A stretch of 47,026 bases of DNA from a virus. The stretch spans positions 1 through 47,026 of the IMG/VR virus record IMGVR_UViG_3300009788_000148. One strand, 5' to 3'. The translations under genes were made by a program, and so were the position numbers. The notes under the pieces were generated by a model that was not told where the DNA came from, made no database searches, and worked only from the letters and a program-made list of their open reading frames with translations. Below are positions 40,472 to 47,026 of this stretch, in pieces (positions within the stretch are counted from its first letter, which is position 1; every line of letters starts with the position of its first letter).

Positions 40472-40819
40472 ATGTTGTTTTATCTTTTGATTCAAGTATT
40501 GATGGCGGTCATCCTGACCGAGGGGTTGACAGAGTTAGTTATCAAGTCGGAAATTTTCAAGCCTGTGCGGAATGTGTTTTTTATGCTGGGCGATTGGTTT
40601 AGAAAGCTTTTCAGTTGCGGTTACTGTTTTTCCGTGTGGGCAGCCGCAACCGTTGTGCTTTTGATCGATACATCTTACCCTTTGACTGGGAACCATTGGT
40701 TAGACCTAGGACTTATGGCCCTAGTGGTTCACCGCCTAGCCAACATACTTCATAATGTGATTGACAAGTATACGGACAAGTATTACGACCAACGGTATGC
40801 GAATACCATAAAGCAGTAA
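40472..40819 (+). CDS. Membrane protein with DUF1360-like features
   Basis: 115 residues, ATG after AAGGAG. Three hydrophobic segments are visible: FYLLIQVLMAVILTEGLTEL (residues ~3-22), FSVWAAATVVLLI (~53-65) and DLGLMALVVHRLANIL (~78-93). The motif FSCGYCFSVW before the second segment fits the C-x2-C-x3-W pattern of DUF1360-type small membrane proteins seen in other phages near the structural genes. Role unknown; possibly host membrane interaction. Confidence 0.7.
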   Translation: MLFYLLIQVLMAVILTEGLTELVIKSEIFKPVRNVFFMLGDWFRKLFSCGYCFSVWAAATVVLLIDTSYPLTGNHWLDLGLMALVVHRLANILHNVIDKYTDKYYDQRYANTIKQ

Positions 40820-40829
40820 AGGAGTTATT

Positions 40830-41360
40830 ATGCGAGGATACGTAAAAAACGAAGGAACCCAAGCTTACTTTATTTGCCAGCGTCAGATTACACCAGCAGG
40901 TAGGGTTATGCTTGATGATATTTACAAGAGTGTAGGCGAGAAGAGCGGTTTGGAAGAGGGTCCTGAGTTTATAGAGTGGATTAAGACCAACGTCTTTCGT
41001 CGCGGATCCTGGGGATATTATGAGGAAGAGGGAAAGCTTTTGGCTGCTCCCAATACTAAGAAAGCAGCATCTAAGAAGCGTACTAAGGCTCAGAATTCTG
41101 CTACTTCTTCCAAGAAAGAGAAGGATGCCCCCGGAGCAGGGCGTGCCCTGCGCCGAGACTCTGCAGAGACTTATGATGTAACGGGTAGAAATATTACTCC
41201 CTCAGCAATTATAGAGGCGCCGTATGATCAGGCGAGGGCCTTGATTGAAAAGACCAAGGACCGAGTAGTATTGAAGAAGGCTCTTAATCTTACCAAGCAC
41301 TTTGCTAACAAAGAACAGCACATGAGGCATATAGTTAAGAGACTGGAGCAGGTATACTGA
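40830..41360 (+). CDS. Hypothetical head-tail region protein
   Basis: 176 residues, ATG after AAAGGAG. The N-terminal ~75 residues form a compact domain (YFICQRQITPAGRVMLDDIY, FIEWIKTNVFRRGSWGYYEE). A Lys/Ser-rich disordered linker follows (KKAASKKRTKAQNSATSSKK), then a basic helix (KKALNLTKHFANKEQHMRHI). Located between capsid and neck genes. Could be a head completion or DNA-stabilising protein; not recognised. Confidence 0.6.
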   Translation: MRGYVKNEGTQAYFICQRQITPAGRVMLDDIYKSVGEKSGLEEGPEFIEWIKTNVFRRGSWGYYEEEGKLLAAPNTKKAASKKRTKAQNSATSSKKEKDAPGAGRALRRDSAETYDVTGRNITPSAIIEAPYDQARALIEKTKDRVVLKKALNLTKHFANKEQHMRHIVKRLEQVY

Positions 41361-41376
41361 GGAGGGGGCCTAATCG

Positions 41377-42342
41377 ATGACTTCCGTGCTCAAACCAGAA
41401 ATAACATCGATCCTTAACGGTCTTCTTACAATAACAGTCAGGTCTGTTACTGCGGTAGAGGCCGTGTTTGATCAACTCTTGATCTTTAAAGCGCCCTCGG
41501 CTAATGGTCCATTTACCACTCTAACCACTATTACGTTATCTGCTGCTGGGGGATATACCTTTCTAGATACCGCAACTTCTGCGGCAAAATACTACAAGGC
41601 CCAGTACTTCAATAGTACCAGTATGGTTAGTAGTGTCTTCTCTGAGTTGGGCCAAGAGACAGGTATCTTTTCTGAGTATACAGCTCCGACTACTACCGCA
41701 TCTTATCCTCCAGAGATAGCTCTCTCTGAGCAAGACAGAGAGATTGTAGAGTCTATTAGAGTTACTCTCGGAGATTTTGGTATTATTGAGAGAGATTTTT
41801 ATGATCCCACAGACTCTAATTCCCAATTTGCTTGTTCTTCTCAGGTTTCTTCTGATAAAAAGACTTGGGAGTTGTTAGAGTTCAAGGGTTGGCCTCAAAG
41901 GGTTGTCATTAACGGTGAAGAGAAAACTAGTATCACTGATCCCCAGGTGCTTGGCTACCGGTTTTTGACCTTTAGTGGTGTCCAAGCCTGTATCACAGGA
42001 TCTCTAGATATATTTTACAATCATTTCCGTTTCTCCGACAGAGAAATTTTGCTGGCTTATGATAGGTCCGGGAACTTACTGGTATCCTGCGGCCTGGCCG
42101 CTGGCCAGATTACTACTGAGATGTTGATTATGCAGGCATCCATCCTTCTTTTAGAAGGAGAAGTTAGAGACTTTGCTACCGGTGCGGTAGAGATTAGGGA
42201 TGGAGATACTTCTTTCAGCAATACTAGAGCCATCCAGGCCCGAACCGAAGATCTCTCAGATCTGAAGCAAAAGATTAAGGATCTAATTGAGTGCGCTCGC
42301 TTCAATGCGTCCTACGGTCTGGAGGGGGTTAGGTTAGACTAA
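41377..42342 (+). CDS. Neck/head-tail connector protein with N-terminal Fn3-like domain
   Basis: 321 residues, ATG after GAGGAGGGGG. The first ~95 residues look like a fibronectin type III domain (EAVFDQLLIFKAPSANGPF, GYTFLDTATSAAKYYKAQYF). The rest (REIVESIRVTLGDF, SITDPQVLGYRFLTFSG, MLIMQASILLLEGEV, DLKQKIKDLIECAR) is helical/beta in the style of connector or tail-completion proteins coded right after the capsid in many phages. It overlaps the next ATG by one base. Family call by synteny. Confidence 0.65.
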   Translation: MTSVLKPEITSILNGLLTITVRSVTAVEAVFDQLLIFKAPSANGPFTTLTTITLSAAGGYTFLDTATSAAKYYKAQYFNSTSMVSSVFSELGQETGIFSEYTAPTTTASYPPEIALSEQDREIVESIRVTLGDFGIIERDFYDPTDSNSQFACSSQVSSDKKTWELLEFKGWPQRVVINGEEKTSITDPQVLGYRFLTFSGVQACITGSLDIFYNHFRFSDREILLAYDRSGNLLVSCGLAAGQITTEMLIMQASILLLEGEVRDFATGAVEIRDGDTSFSNTRAIQARTEDLSDLKQKIKDLIECARFNASYGLEGVRLD

Positions 42343-43022
42343 TGCCCAAGCAACTAATCCCTAACAGTGTGAAGAAGCAGTTCAAGAAGATTACCCAACG
42401 ACTTGTGTTGGATTTGTCTCAACCTCTACGTATTCTTCAGGAGAGCCCCTCGTTTGTGGATTGTCCTAACTGTATATGGGATTCTATCAACAAGAAGTCT
42501 TCTAACGTATTTCAATCCTCCTTCACTGTACCCCTGACTATTTTCTCCAGCACAGATCAGGAAAGAGTGATTAGTCCAGTTTCATTTACCGAAGGCCGTT
42601 GCCCTGTTTGTATTGGAGAGGGGCAGCTATTCACAACGAAAGAAATATGTATCCCAGCTATGATCAACTTTATAGGTAGAGATGAACGAGGCGGACGTTT
42701 CTTAGATCTTCCAGCAGGAAAAGAGGGAGTCAACTTTCTTGTAGTAAAGACTTTAGCCTGCAATTATGAATTGCTTTTAAATAATGAGGTTTTTATTGTT
42801 CACAATAATGTTAAGTGTGAGAAATTTACACCCCCGTTTGTTAGGGGTTTAGGAGGAGAAGAAGCAGTTACTGAAATGGTTCTTCAGACTACGGAAGTTG
42901 GACAAAGAACTTCCGCTAAATTTGGGGGCACCGATAAGCAGAGGAGAGAAGATAAGGTTAGACGTAGAATCAAGGGGCCGACTGAGGCTGATGTGCTAAG
43001 TGGTCGCTTACAAGGCAGATAA
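42342..43022 (+). CDS. Neck-region protein with two CxxC zinc knuckles
   Basis: 226 residues; ATG and previous stop share one base. Pairs CPNC (C41, C44) and CPVCIGEG (C87, C90) with spacing ~45 would form a DnaJ-like zinc site; the second is followed by the GxG typical of that fold. The C-terminus is basic and probably disordered (KQRREDKVRRRIKGPTEADV). In the neck operon, this is probably a head-tail joining protein. Exact role unknown. Its stop overlaps the next start by one base. Confidence 0.65.
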   Translation: MPKQLIPNSVKKQFKKITQRLVLDLSQPLRILQESPSFVDCPNCIWDSINKKSSNVFQSSFTVPLTIFSSTDQERVISPVSFTEGRCPVCIGEGQLFTTKEICIPAMINFIGRDERGGRFLDLPAGKEGVNFLVVKTLACNYELLLNNEVFIVHNNVKCEKFTPPFVRGLGGEEAVTEMVLQTTEVGQRTSAKFGGTDKQRREDKVRRRIKGPTEADVLSGRLQGR

Positions 43023-43687
43023 TGGTTGGATTCAAAATTAAAGCTAACATAGATATCTCTAAGCTGAAGAGTGTTCTTCAAAAGAAACAGAATCTAATCC
43101 AAAAGAATATAGTTGGCGTCTTAAAAAAGGAAGCTGTTCCTTTTCTGATAGAGAGAATTATGGTTGGTTTTGATAGTCTAGCAGAGAGAGCAGATATGCT
43201 TCCAGAAGATCCTACAAACCCTGGTAATTGGAGAGCAGAGTTTTTAAACAAGCTGGAGGAAGATTTGGCACGAAATTTTGTCGTAGCGGGGGGTAGGATT
43301 ACGATTAGATTAGGAGATAAAGACTTTCTTGGTTATGATCCTTCAGGAGAAGTGGATTCTAATGATACTGAACCTCTACACTGGATGGTCTTCTATATCG
43401 AAGGTCTTATTGGAGACTTGGCATTTGTTAGTCCTGAAAACTATACTCGTTTGAATAGAGGAAGCAAGTACAAGCCGGGTTGGGGCCGTTTTGATCAGGG
43501 ATTTATGGTGAGCCGTCAAGATTATGAGGAACAGGGGTGGGATAGAGTCCTCCCATTTTCTCAGTTGCGCCATCCCTTCTCTGGGTTTTCCCCCTTGGAT
43601 ATATTTGCAGAGGCCCTTAGAGAATTCAAACTTAGACCGTTTATTCAGAAGGCAATAGATGCTGCCATTCAAGGGAGGACATTGTGA
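43022..43687 (+). CDS. Putative head-tail joining/tail completion protein
   Basis: 221 residues, ATG overlapping the previous stop. The N-terminal helical stretch (DISKLKSVLQKKQNLIQKN, then VLKKEAVPFLIERI) and following beta segment (VAGGRITIRLGDKDFLGYD) resemble HK97 gp10-like neck proteins. WMVFYIEGLIGDL and FMVSRQDYEEQGWDRVLPFS suggest a large insertion. It overlaps the next GTG start by 4 nt. Call is by position and weak resemblance. Confidence 0.65.
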   Translation: MVGFKIKANIDISKLKSVLQKKQNLIQKNIVGVLKKEAVPFLIERIMVGFDSLAERADMLPEDPTNPGNWRAEFLNKLEEDLARNFVVAGGRITIRLGDKDFLGYDPSGEVDSNDTEPLHWMVFYIEGLIGDLAFVSPENYTRLNRGSKYKPGWGRFDQGFMVSRQDYEEQGWDRVLPFSQLRHPFSGFSPLDIFAEALREFKLRPFIQKAIDAAIQGRTL

Positions 43688-44532
43688 CCGTAACTTTGCT
43701 TAGAATGGAAGACATGAGCCTCCAACATTGGATTAAAGATGTTCTTCTTCCTCTAAAATGGGTAGAAAAGGTAGTTAATGCGCCGCTAACGTTTAATCTT
43801 GAAAAGTCGGTTTATGAGGCAGAGATCCAATGGCTCCCCAGTTTTCTAGATGAGGGAAGAGGCTGGGTGTTCTTTGAAATCGTAGGCGGCGGAACATGCG
43901 TTATATCAGATATTCCATCTACGGAACAGTCTACTAGAGTTACAGTGAAGAATGAGGTAGGAACTGCGATCAGTGCCTCCCTCTATACCGTTAATTATAA
44001 GGAAGGTACTATTGGCTTGCCCGGGGGAGGAACCACCACTGCGGAGGGAACCCCCACTACAGTGGATTTCTTCCAGTACTATACGTCAGTAATAGACGGT
44101 TGGCCAGGAACGGAGCCTCCGGATCTTCCGATTGTAGCTATAGAGATTAAAGGCTACGACAAGAGACCTTTTCAGCTAGGAGGAGGTAGGAAGTCTGTAC
44201 GCAAAGTGGCAATAGATATCTTTGCTACTTCCAGTGCGGAACGAGATGATCTATCAGAGTTTATTCATGATGCCCTGTATAATCGTCACATTCCTGTTTT
44301 TGATTTTAGGGAGGGAGAGCCCCTGACTTATGATGGGGAGTTTAATCCTACTTGGAGTGGTACCCTTCTGACTCTTAACAACAATGATGATGCTATTTTC
44401 TACTTCCGCAATATAAAAGTAGAACATATGAGCGGAAGACAAGATTGGAGTGACTTAAACAGATGGCGCTCCAGAATAACATTTGAGATGGAGTCCTTTA
44501 GAGATGGCTTAGATTTTAATGCCCTGTCTTAA
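43684..44532 (+). CDS. Putative tail terminator/completion protein
   Basis: 282 residues, GTG start at 43684 in a 4-nt overlap (GTGA). Ordered beta/alpha segments (LLRMEDMSLQHWIKDVLLP, RKVAIDIFATSSAERDDLSE, LSEFIHDALYNRHIPVFDF, YFRNIKVEHMSGRQDWSD, WRSRITFEMESF) fit phage tail terminator proteins, which cap the tail tube at its head end. It is the last gene of the neck operon before a structured leader and the major tail gene, exactly where this protein is expected. Confidence 0.65.
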   Translation: MTVTLLRMEDMSLQHWIKDVLLPLKWVEKVVNAPLTFNLEKSVYEAEIQWLPSFLDEGRGWVFFEIVGGGTCVISDIPSTEQSTRVTVKNEVGTAISASLYTVNYKEGTIGLPGGGTTTAEGTPTTVDFFQYYTSVIDGWPGTEPPDLPIVAIEIKGYDKRPFQLGGGRKSVRKVAIDIFATSSAERDDLSEFIHDALYNRHIPVFDFREGEPLTYDGEFNPTWSGTLLTLNNNDDAIFYFRNIKVEHMSGRQDWSDLNRWRSRITFEMESFRDGLDFNALS

Positions 44533-44535
44533 GGA

Positions 44536-44637
44536 GGAGCGCTGAAGCGCTCCAGGTATGGAATAGGAAATTCCTTCAAAGTTGCCTCAACTTTGAGGTT
44601 GTTGCTTAGATTCCCCCGTCTAAAGTAACTGAACAAC
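44536..44637 (+). promoter_or_regulatory. Four-hairpin leader of the major tail gene
   Basis: Within 102 nt there are four inverted repeats: GGAGCGC/GCGCTCC with TGAA tetraloop (44536-44553), GGAAT/ATTCC (44560-44574), CAAAGTTG/CAACTTTG with CCT loop (44577-44595) and nested GTTGTT/AACAAC plus TTAGA/TCTAA (44598-44637). No T-tract follows. It probably stabilises or processes the tail mRNA; attenuation is an alternative. Confidence 0.6.
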
Positions 44638-44661
44638 TCTCGTAAAGGAGGAAGACCTAAT

Positions 44662-46551
44662 ATGGCACGACGTAACCGAATCATTTACCCTAGTAATTCG
44701 GTATGGGCAAACGGTAATGTCCTCTACCGTGTGATGACGTTTGGTTCTACCACAACGTTTAACACTGAGGATATCTTCGAGCTAGGACAGCTCAAGGTTA
44801 TCGACGTAGTCGACGACTCTCCAACTGTCGCCGTGACCATTGAAACCGATGAATTTGGCTCCGTTTCTAACCTTTACGCTCTAGCAAACCTTGAACAGGA
44901 TGACGTCTTGGTTCATGATGCAACAAGCGTATCTGGCCACCTTACTGTAGTAAGTGGCCTTGGTGCAAGCGCAGTCAATATTGCTTTCTATCACGGTATA
45001 ACCCTAACCGATTTTGGTCTATCCGCTGTTTGTGGTAACTCCTCGGTCGAGATCTGGGCTCCAATCCAGAATGAGTGCGATCTTGGAACTGATTCCGATA
45101 ATGTTGATCAGACCATGTATCTACCTCGCGTCTTTGTCAACTCTCTTGAGTGGACCTACACCGCAGGTGCTAACGCAGCCGAGAATTTCGGTGGGGAAAC
45201 TGACGCGAAATTCTGGTTTGTAAATGATGGTAAGTTTGTTTCTAACGAAGAGTTTGTATACACTAGTTTCGGAGCAGGTGTTGATGCTGATAATAACACT
45301 GGAACCACAGGTGGTACTGGATTTAAGCTGCCTGATAGTGGAACTTCACAGTTCTTAGGCCTCGATGAAGGCGCTACTCCGGCACAGCTTGTATCCACTC
45401 GATCTACCGGCCAGCTGGCGTTCCTACGCTTCGACGATTTCGGTAACCCCGCAGTTCGTTACTTTAACGAATCTGCTGGTGACACAACTGAGATTCCTGT
45501 CGAGCCTGGCGTGGCAGCTACTGCGGGTGCATATGTATATGATAGTACTACAAACGAACTGTTTGATCCTACAGATCTACTGACCAACAGCGATCTTCTT
45601 GGTGAATCTAAGGCCACTGGTGACGTTCTTTACGTGGTGTACGCTGCGAATGCGTTTGCTAATGCTGCTGCTGACCTCTCCGGAGGTATTCTAGCAAGCC
45701 GAGGTGGTGGTACTGCTGCAACCTCTCTAATGGCAACGCGAAGAGACGCAGAGTATTTCGCGCCGATCGAAGTTGATACTGTTCATAAGCCAGAGGATGT
45801 AGGTGCTGTGCGACAGGGACAGATCGAGATTTATCTGATCGATAAGGATGTACTTGATCCAGGGGCTGATAGAGACGATCAGCTTGCTCTACGTGTAACT
45901 TCCGTGACTATTGCCGCGGATCTCACCCGAGAGCCTCTCTTCGAACTTTCTCACCTCAGACCTTATGATCGATCTTTGACTTTCCCAATTCCGTTCACGG
46001 TAACTGTTGAGACGACCGCGAACGACTTGGTAGAGTATGCAACTCTTGCTTCTAAGAAGCAGGGTGTTGTTACTGACCAGACTACGGATGATATCTCAAT
46101 CTACGACTTCATGACCGCTAATGAGCGACTCGACCTAGTGGTTCATGTCTATCAGCAGACCGATGAGGAAGCTGGTGGAACTGGACAGAACAGAAGAGTT
46201 CTCGTACGCGAGATGGTTGGAGATGAGTACTATCAGCGCGGCTCCCGCTTCAACTACTATGATGGAGCAGCCGACGATCCCGATGGTGATCCTTCGGGTT
46301 CTCCGACGGAAATTCCGTCAGTCCCAACTAAGGCTAATACCCACCGCGAACGTCCACTAAAGACTGTTATTGCTAAGGATCTCAGAATTACTGATGAGGC
46401 CTACAATCTTACTCTTGGTGAAAACGCATCGCAGACCTATGGATTCCGAGGAACTAATCGAATCTTTGCGATACTTGGAGAAGTTGATATCGCAGACTTG
46501 GTTGCTGATCCGGGACTACAGATCAATCCGGGTGTTAATAGACTATTCTAA
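44662..46551 (+). CDS. Major tail protein (tail tube-like)
   Basis: 629 residues, ATG after AAAGGAGGAAG. The closing third has TIAADLTREPLFELSHLRP, PYDRSLTFPIPFTVTVET and EYATLASKKQ, a segment order I recall from phage major tail (tube) proteins that read 'L-REPLEELG-K-PYYR-L-FP--VT'. The front half is beta-rich (VYRVMTFGSTTTF-like strands, ATSVSGHLTVVSGLGA) with probable decoration domains. Position after the terminator and strong ribosome site fit a very abundant protein. I cannot exclude a sheath protein of a contractile tail; no typical sheath motif was seen. Confidence 0.72.
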   Translation: MARRNRIIYPSNSVWANGNVLYRVMTFGSTTTFNTEDIFELGQLKVIDVVDDSPTVAVTIETDEFGSVSNLYALANLEQDDVLVHDATSVSGHLTVVSGLGASAVNIAFYHGITLTDFGLSAVCGNSSVEIWAPIQNECDLGTDSDNVDQTMYLPRVFVNSLEWTYTAGANAAENFGGETDAKFWFVNDGKFVSNEEFVYTSFGAGVDADNNTGTTGGTGFKLPDSGTSQFLGLDEGATPAQLVSTRSTGQLAFLRFDDFGNPAVRYFNESAGDTTEIPVEPGVAATAGAYVYDSTTNELFDPTDLLTNSDLLGESKATGDVLYVVYAANAFANAAADLSGGILASRGGGTAATSLMATRRDAEYFAPIEVDTVHKPEDVGAVRQGQIEIYLIDKDVLDPGADRDDQLALRVTSVTIAADLTREPLFELSHLRPYDRSLTFPIPFTVTVETTANDLVEYATLASKKQGVVTDQTTDDISIYDFMTANERLDLVVHVYQQTDEEAGGTGQNRRVLVREMVGDEYYQRGSRFNYYDGAADDPDGDPSGSPTEIPSVPTKANTHRERPLKTVIAKDLRITDEAYNLTLGENASQTYGFRGTNRIFAILGEVDIADLVADPGLQINPGVNRLF

Positions 46552-46562
46552 GGTTATCTTTT

Positions 46563-46618
46563 TTACTATCTTCGGTCTCCGGAGATAGTAACAAGTTTAC
46601 CTCCGGTTAAATCGGAGG
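46563..46618 (+). terminator. Two hairpins after the major tail gene
   Basis: TTACTATCTTCGG pairs with CCGGAGATAGTAA around a TCT triloop (46563-46591, 13 pairs, one G-T). CCTCCG/CGGAGG follows (46600-46618, 7-nt loop). A T-run precedes rather than follows the first stem, so a forward intrinsic terminator is doubtful; a 3'-end stabiliser or processing site is more likely. Confidence 0.55.
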
Positions 46619-46643
46619 GAGTTAATTAAAGGAAAGGAATATA

Positions 46644-46931
46644 ATGACTGATTCAAGGGAAGAACAGGCCTTAGACAGGTCTAAGGAAAAATTCAAGAGA
46701 GATCTTGAGAAAAGAATTATGCGAGGAGTGGATGAAATCCTCGATATAGCAGAGGTTGCAATTGGTGATTCTCAAAGGTACAAGCCTTTCCGATCCAAGG
46801 TTCTAAGAGCGGGAAACAATGCCATTAGAGATCTGAAATCGGATTTGGAACTACACTATAAAATATTGTTTGTGCCCACCAATGAAGATATAATTGAGAT
46901 ACAGAGGCCTACTCTGCGCAGAGCTAATTAA
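46644..46931 (+). CDS. Small helical tail-region protein
   Basis: 95 residues, ATG after AAAGGAAAGG. An all-helical basic protein (LDRSKEKFKRDLEKRIMRG, VDEILDIAEVAIGDSQRY, FRSKVLRAGNNAIRDLKSD). I recall similar small proteins with a 'RYxxxRxKVLRxGNxxIR' core placed after the major tail gene in other phages; they are probably tail assembly factors. Not verified. Confidence 0.6.
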   Translation: MTDSREEQALDRSKEKFKRDLEKRIMRGVDEILDIAEVAIGDSQRYKPFRSKVLRAGNNAIRDLKSDLELHYKILFVPTNEDIIEIQRPTLRRAN

Positions 46932-46954
46932 GGTTAAGGATAAGGAGAATAAAA

Positions 46955-47026
46955 ATGGCTGACGCTAAAGAAGATGTAAAGGATGCTGTACAGGATATAC
47001 TGGACAGCAGAAGAGAATTTACCTTA
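46955..47026 (+). CDS. Start of next tail-region gene (3' end outside window)
   Basis: ATG 46955 behind AAGGAGAAT opens a frame that runs to the right edge: MADAKEDVKDAVQDILDSR then REFTL. 24 codons are visible. An acidic helix. Too short to classify; by position it could be a tail assembly chaperone or tape-measure partner. Confidence 0.5.
   Translation, partial: MADAKEDVKDAVQDILDSRREFTL

Noticed and set aside
44662-46551. Call as contractile tail sheath protein
   Set aside because: The length would allow it, but the segment order near the end fits major tail tube proteins better, and no baseplate-type or sheath-type motif was seen. Left as tail tube-like.
1-47026. tRNA genes, CRISPR arrays, insertion sequences, diversity-generating retroelement
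   Set aside because: No cloverleaf with a GGTTCGA-like T-arm, no regular direct-repeat/spacer array, no transposase or reverse transcriptase frame was seen. The fibre repeats are protein-domain repeats, not template/variable repeats.

Overview
The window is a contiguous piece of a tailed double-stranded DNA bacteriophage (Caudoviricetes). Every gene I can support lies on the plus strand. Genes are tightly packed, often with 1-40 base overlaps, and most carry a strong AAGGAGG-type ribosome binding site, so a bacterial host is certain but its identity is not. No lysis gene, DNA polymerase or tRNA was seen.

Layout. (1) 1-15499: tail-fibre and receptor-binding region. It holds the end of one fibre gene, an 860-residue beta-rich protein, a fibre protein split over two reading frames, several small accessory proteins, and a 2104-residue fibre whose centre is a ~2 kb tandem duplication with much higher GC. 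Several small genes here are stand-alone copies of the C-terminal module of a neighbour. (2) 15499-26951: an accessory island. It has a methyltransferase-like protein, HNH endonuclease, Rossmann-like protein, FAD amino-acid-oxidase-family enzyme, zinc-ribbon proteins, GNAT acetyltransferase, thymidylate synthase, deoxynucleotide kinase and a NusG/RfaH-like factor. Three sigma70-type promoters are visible here. (3) 27024-46931: head and tail morphogenesis in the usual order: small-terminase candidate, large terminase, portal, a Cys-repeat virion protein, prohead protease, scaffold, decoration protein, major capsid protein, neck/connector proteins, major tail protein. The start of another gene runs off the end.

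Most notable points. The Cys-repeat protein ends on an A8 slippery run (33812-33819). A perfect 8-bp stem begins 5 nt downstream, and the -1 frame continues for 161 codons with no ATG or GTG start, adding two more copies of the same C-x12-C repeat. The prohead-protease gene ends on an A9 run in the same way, with an open -1 frame of 109 codons. A third -1 junction splits a tail-fibre gene at 4583-4587. Together these suggest recoding is used repeatedly in the virion genes, with single-base assembly errors as the main alternative. A stand-alone CheY-like receiver protein sits between two paralogous 70-residue virion genes inside the capsid operon. The portal gene seems to start at ATA. Highly structured multi-hairpin leaders precede the scaffold, major tail and other structural genes.

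How it works together: terminase and portal package DNA into a shell built by scaffold, protease and capsid protein. The neck and tail genes add the tail, and the fibre cluster supplies host recognition. The island appears to supply dTTP (thyA plus dNMP kinase), transcription control (NusG-like) and host or virion modification functions.
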